Shown here one piece after another: positions 6,298 to 9,263 of a stretch of 9,263 bases of DNA (positions within the stretch are counted from its first letter, which is position 1; each line of letters begins with the position of its first letter). A program made the translations under genes and the position numbers. Below the pieces are notes generated by a model, which saw only the letters and a list, made by a program, of their open reading frames with translations, did not search any database and was not told the origin of the DNA. This DNA is from Spirochaetaceae bacterium (GTDB taxonomy: Bacteria; Spirochaetota; Spirochaetia; DSM-2461), in the NCBI GenBank assembly GCA_016342385.1, contig JAEINM010000136.1:1-9263 (forward strand), read 5' to 3'.

Positions 6298-7044
6298 GGC
6301 AAAAAAATCTGCCCTGTTCGAACAAATCCCGCTGATACCCCATCTCTGAAGCTTCCTGAATGTCTTCTCATCATCAACAGTCCATGTCATCAGGTTGTAT
6401 TTGCTCTTTAACCGGTCAAATAATTTTTTATCGAGAATTTTACAGTCCGGTTTTAATCCTTGAGTTTTTACCAGATATCTGCCCTCTCCTTTTCTGAAAT
6501 AGGGAGGAACCTCTTTCGAATTTGAATAGATCAGAGAAAGGGGAATTGTCGGGGAAAGTTTTCTGAATCTCCTTAGGAGAACCGGATTGAAGGATGAGAT
6601 AAGAACTCGATTTTCCAGGTGAAAGTCTTTTATCATCTGGAGCACTTTTCTTTCAAGACCTCTATTTTTAATATAATCCGCTTTTAACTCAATATCGTAA
6701 TAGACTTTATCTCCAAGGAGCTGCAAGACCTCTTCGAATAAAGGAATTTTTTCATTTTTAAACTCTTCTGAAAAAAAAGATCCGTTATCCAGGGAACGAA
6801 TCTGAGTCAGGTCATGATCGACAATGTAGCCGTCGAAGCCGGTCGTTCTTTTCATATTGTTATCATGATAGACAACCAGCTCTCCGCTTCGGCAGATCTG
6901 GACATCCAGCTCCACACCGGGGACACGGAATTCCAGAATCTTTTTAAATGATGAGAGATTATTCTCCGGTGCTAGTTTTGGACAGCCTCTGTGTCCAAAT
7001 AAGAGAGGAGATTTTTCACCTCTGAAAATAGGGGATTCTGCCAT
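6277..7044 (-). CDS. Glycerophosphodiester phosphodiesterase (GDPD family)
   Basis: 255 residues, the usual size of a cytoplasmic UgpQ-like enzyme. The family hydrolyses glycerophosphodiesters from phospholipid turnover to sn-glycerol 3-phosphate and an alcohol, using a divalent metal. Motifs in order: G-H-R-G (17-20), P-E-N (26-28), V-E-L-D-V-Q (44-49), V-Y-H-D (58-61), I-E-L-K (118-121), S-S-F-N (150-153) and M-T-W-T-V-D (219-224). H18 and H60 are the expected acid-base pair; E45, D47 and E119 are the expected metal ligands. There is no signal peptide, so it should act in the cytoplasm. The closing family motif T-D-x-P is S-N-R-A here (242-245), a change outside the catalytic core. ATG 7044 is the only Met before H-R-G and a stop lies 15 bases upstream; no Shine-Dalgarno is seen. 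It is divergent from mnmE, and its 3' end overlaps the convergent lipoprotein gene by 21 bases. Exact substrate is unknown. Confidence 0.93.
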   Translation of the reverse strand: MAESPIFRGEKSPLLFGHRGCPKLAPENNLSSFKKILEFRVPGVELDVQICRSGELVVYHDNNMKRTTGFDGYIVDHDLTQIRSLDNGSFFSEEFKNEKIPLFEEVLQLLGDKVYYDIELKADYIKNRGLERKVLQMIKDFHLENRVLISSFNPVLLRRFRKLSPTIPLSLIYSNSKEVPPYFRKGEGRYLVKTQGLKPDCKILDKKLFDRLKSKYNLMTWTVDDEKTFRKLQRWGISGICSNRADFFASGKFVY

Positions 7045-7047
7045 ATT

Positions 7048-7064
7048 ATTGAGTGTAGCTCAAT
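7048..7064. repeat. Inverted repeat in the divergent phosphodiesterase/mnmE spacer
   Basis: ATTGAG (7048-7053) and CTCAAT (7059-7064) are perfect reverse complements around 5 bases, just upstream of the phosphodiesterase start. On the minus strand the centre includes TACACT (7059-7054), a -10-like hexamer 9 bases before the ATG. The repeat could therefore be an operator over a promoter, or chance in AT-rich DNA. Confidence 0.3.
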
Positions 7065-7091
7065 TCCCTGCAATTGAAAACTATTTTGAAT

Positions 7092-7096
7092 AGGAG
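7092..7096 (+). promoter_or_regulatory. Ribosome binding site of mnmE, in a small hairpin
   Basis: AGGAG lies 14 bases before the mnmE ATG, longer than the usual 5-10. It sits in a small inverted repeat, GAATA (7088-7092) GGAG TATTC (7097-7101), so GGAG would be displayed in the loop of a 5-bp hairpin. It is the only Shine-Dalgarno-like sequence near this start. Confidence 0.5.
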
Positions 7097-7110
7097 TATT
7101 CTGGTTCTCA

Positions 7111-8469
7111 ATGAAAGATGTTAAATATGATCCTGAAGATCTTATTGCCGCATTGGCTACACCCTGGGCGGAGAGTGCTCTGGCTGTTATAAGGACATCG
7201 GGACCGGAATGTATAAAAAATATTTCCCGTATTTTTTCCCCATCAGATAAACTGGAAAAAGCAGAGGGAAATACCATTGTTTATGGGTATCTCGTTGATG
7301 ATAAAACGAAACTGGATCAAGTCATGGCAGCTGTTTACAGAGCCCCCAAAAGTTATACCGGACAGGAGAGCGTTGAACTTTTTGTTCATGGGAGCTTACC
7401 GGGCATAAAAAAAATACTAGAAAGGCTATTCCAGTCTGGATTCCGCGAGGCTTCTCCGGGAGAGTTTACTTTCCGTGCTTTTCTTAATCAGAAAATGGAT
7501 CTGACGAGAGCAGAAGCTGTTCAGGAGATTATCAGTGCCAAGTCAAAACAGGCTCAATCTCTAGCATTGAATCGTTTATCCGGCTCTATTGAGGGTACAA
7601 TTAATTCAATAAAGAGTGAAATGACGGATCTTCTGGCCTCTGTAGAGATACAGCTGGACTATCCTGAAGATGAGGTGGATATGCCCGATGTAACAACTTC
7701 AGAAACAAAACCTATTGAAGAGAAGATGAACAGGTTACTTTCGACATACAAAGCCGGGAAAATTTACCAGGAGGGGGTTAGGATTGTTCTGGCTGGTCAA
7801 ACCAATGCAGGAAAATCCTCACTGTTCAATCTTTTTCTGAAAGAGGACCGGTCGATTGTCTCTGATATTCATGGAACAACTAGAGATTATATAGAGTCGT
7901 GGATCTCCATAGGAGGAATACCCGTCCGTCTTTTTGACACGGCGGGACTACGTGAGGCTGATCATCCGATTGAGGCTGAAGGTATTCGTCGAAGTAATGA
8001 GATCATAGACAGTGCTCATGTTATCCTCTATCTGGCTGATGGTCAGGAGGGCTTAACGGAAGACCTGAAGAAATTTATGAATGTCTATGACGACGATAAA
8101 CGCTGTATCTATCTCTGGAATAAAATTGATAAAACGTCTATAACTCCTCCTGAGACATTTATTCCAATCAGTGCCCTTACGGGAGAGGGATTTTCCCACC
8201 TGGAAGAGAAAATTAAAGAAATTGTATTCAGAGATCAGTACATACCAGGAAATGAGCCTGTAATAGATTCTATGAGGCAAAAGAATCTACTCGAATCTGC
8301 ATTGGATTCCATTAATAAATATAATAGCGCTCTTCTCCAGGGTATGCCCATGGATATGGCTGCCGTTGATCTGACTGATGCTTTGAATGCTCTCGGGGAA
8401 ATTACCGGTGAAGTGACATCGGCAGATGTTCTCGAGCGGATGTTTTCGAATTTTTGTGTAGGTAAATAA
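7111..8469 (+). CDS. mnmE: tRNA modification GTPase MnmE (TrmE)
   Basis: 452 residues, full family length. With MnmG it forms the complex that places a carboxymethylaminomethyl (or aminomethyl) group on U34 of tRNAs decoding two-family-box codons, using GTP, a tetrahydrofolate one-carbon donor and FAD. The N-terminal folate-binding domain begins with the typical I-A-A-L-A-T-P and contains Y-T-G-Q-E-S-V-E-L (82-90) and S-P-G-E-F-T-F-R-A-F (115-124). The inserted G domain has P-loop G-Q-T-N-A-G-K-S-S (229-237), G-T-T-R-D (255-259), D-T-A-G-L-R (276-281) and N-K-I-D (337-340). The C-terminus ends in C-V-G-K (449-452), the conserved motif whose Cys and Lys are typical of the family. ATG 7111 puts the I-A-A-L-A-T-P motif where family members have it. 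mnmG follows after one base. Identification is certain; no clear promoter was found in the 66-base divergent spacer. Confidence 0.98.
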   Translation: MKDVKYDPEDLIAALATPWAESALAVIRTSGPECIKNISRIFSPSDKLEKAEGNTIVYGYLVDDKTKLDQVMAAVYRAPKSYTGQESVELFVHGSLPGIKKILERLFQSGFREASPGEFTFRAFLNQKMDLTRAEAVQEIISAKSKQAQSLALNRLSGSIEGTINSIKSEMTDLLASVEIQLDYPEDEVDMPDVTTSETKPIEEKMNRLLSTYKAGKIYQEGVRIVLAGQTNAGKSSLFNLFLKEDRSIVSDIHGTTRDYIESWISIGGIPVRLFDTAGLREADHPIEAEGIRRSNEIIDSAHVILYLADGQEGLTEDLKKFMNVYDDDKRCIYLWNKIDKTSITPPETFIPISALTGEGFSHLEEKIKEIVFRDQYIPGNEPVIDSMRQKNLLESALDSINKYNSALLQGMPMDMAAVDLTDALNALGEITGEVTSADVLERMFSNFCVGK

Positions 8470-8470
8470 T

Positions 8471-9263
8471 ATGGATTATGATGCAATAGTTGTCGGTGGA
8501 GGTCATGCGGGAATTGAAGCCTCTCTGGCCCTTTCCAGGTTGGGCTTTTCCACTGTGCTGATAACACAGAACCTTGACAGTATAGGTAAGCTCTCCTGTA
8601 ATCCTGCTATCGGCGGGCTGGCTAAAGGCAATATTGTCAGAGAAGTGGATGCTCTGGGTGGTGAAATGGGGAAACTTATTGATGCCTCGATGATTCAGTT
8701 CAGGATATTGAATAAAAGTAGGGGTCCCGCCGTACAGGCTCCACGTGCACAGGCGGATAGGTTTTATTATCAGCAGCTGGCCAAAGAAACAGTTGAAAGG
8801 GAGAGGAATCTTCATGTCTATCAGGATACTGTTGTCGATCTGATTCTCGACAGTAAAGAGAACCTCTGTCGGGGAGTCCTTACTGAACGGGGAAGAAGTA
8901 TAACATCGAGGGTTGTTGTTTTAACTACCGGTACTTTTATGGAAGCCAGAATTTTTATTGGTGAATATCGGCAATCTTCGGGCAGGCTGGGTGAACCGGC
9001 GGCCATAGGTTTGGGAATGGCCTTGAGGGGTCATGGCTACAGACTGGGACGCCTCAAGACGGGGACTCCTGCAAGGATCAACAAAAATTCTATAGATTTC
9101 AGTAAAATGGAAGAGCAGAGTGGAGATAGTCCAATGCTGCCCTTTTCATTTTCCAATAAAATTATCAATAGACCCAACCACAGCTGTTTTATTACATATA
9201 CCAACGAGGAAACCCATAAAATTATTACAGAGAATATGGATAAATCTCCTCTCTATTCCGGAG
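8471..9263 (+). CDS. mnmG: tRNA uridine 5-carboxymethylaminomethyl synthase MnmG (GidA), 3'-truncated
   Basis: 264 codons are visible and the frame is still open at the window edge; the family is about 620-630 residues, so well over half is missing. The product is the FAD-binding partner of MnmE in U34 modification. Visible motifs: dinucleotide-binding G-G-G-H-A-G-I-E-A (9-17), L-S-C-N-P-A-I-G-G (41-49) with the conserved Cys43, R-G-P-A-V-Q-A-P-R-A-Q-A-D (84-96), T-T-G-T-F (152-156), G-R-L-G-E-P (171-176), R-L-K-T-G-T-P (194-200) and the C-F-x-T-Y-T-N motif (239-245). The second conserved Cys region lies beyond the window. The ATG is one base after the mnmE stop, with a weak AGG-containing ribosome site inside the mnmE end, so translational coupling within one operon is likely. 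Nothing unusual is seen in the part present. Confidence 0.97.
   Translation, partial: MDYDAIVVGGGHAGIEASLALSRLGFSTVLITQNLDSIGKLSCNPAIGGLAKGNIVREVDALGGEMGKLIDASMIQFRILNKSRGPAVQAPRAQADRFYYQQLAKETVERERNLHVYQDTVVDLILDSKENLCRGVLTERGRSITSRVVVLTTGTFMEARIFIGEYRQSSGRLGEPAAIGLGMALRGHGYRLGRLKTGTPARINKNSIDFSKMEEQSGDSPMLPFSFSNKIINRPNHSCFITYTNEETHKIITENMDKSPLYSG

Noticed and set aside
8402..8815. Minus-strand open frame across the mnmE/mnmG junction
   Set aside because: Both genes on the plus strand are unmistakable here; the frame shows no recognisable domain.
8821..9006. 61-codon minus-strand open frame inside mnmG
   Set aside because: Opposite conserved mnmG motifs; a shadow.
1..9263. Mobile elements, CRISPR arrays, attachment sites or defence genes
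   Set aside because: No transposase or integrase motifs, no regularly spaced repeats, and no duplicated tRNA ends were seen.

Overview
The window reads as a chromosomal housekeeping segment of a moderately AT-rich bacterium, most likely a spirochaete (Spirochaetota, Spirochaeta-like). The support is indirect: two large Sec/SPII lipoproteins, one carrying the LPP20-type P-x-W-F motif that is common in spirochaete genomes, next to a HEAT-repeat protein. No phylogeny could be run. There is no sign of mobile elements, CRISPR arrays, rRNA or recent transfer.

Layout. 1-1206 (+) is the 3' part of a HEAT-repeat gene entering from the left. 1207-1613 is a gene-poor interval holding a bidirectional terminator and two minus-strand tRNA genes, tRNA-Asp(GTC) and tRNA-Arg(CCT). 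Each tRNA has its own near-consensus sigma70-type promoter with a 17-bp spacer. 1614-2855 (+) is pepT, peptidase T. 2951-4783 (+) is a 610-residue lipoprotein with beta-sandwich domains and a concanavalin A/LamG-like core. 4867-6297 (+) is a second lipoprotein: LPP20-like N-terminus, a central beta-sandwich and a CsgG/FlgT-like C-terminus. 6277-7044 (-) is a glycerophosphodiester phosphodiesterase, convergent with and overlapping the end of the lipoprotein gene. It is divergent from mnmE (7111-8469, +), which is followed after one base by mnmG (8471 to the window end, truncated).

How the genes work together. mnmE and mnmG form a tight pair whose products act as one complex that modifies the wobble uridine of certain tRNAs. 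The two lipoproteins are neighbours on the same strand and could share transcription, but no common function can be shown. pepT and the phosphodiesterase are nutrient-recycling enzymes (tripeptides and glycerophosphodiesters).

Nothing here amounts to a clearly new multi-gene system. The points most worth a second look are the two unassigned lipoproteins, the possible leaderless starts of pepT and the phosphodiesterase gene, and the hairpin that covers the -35 box of the tRNA-Asp promoter.
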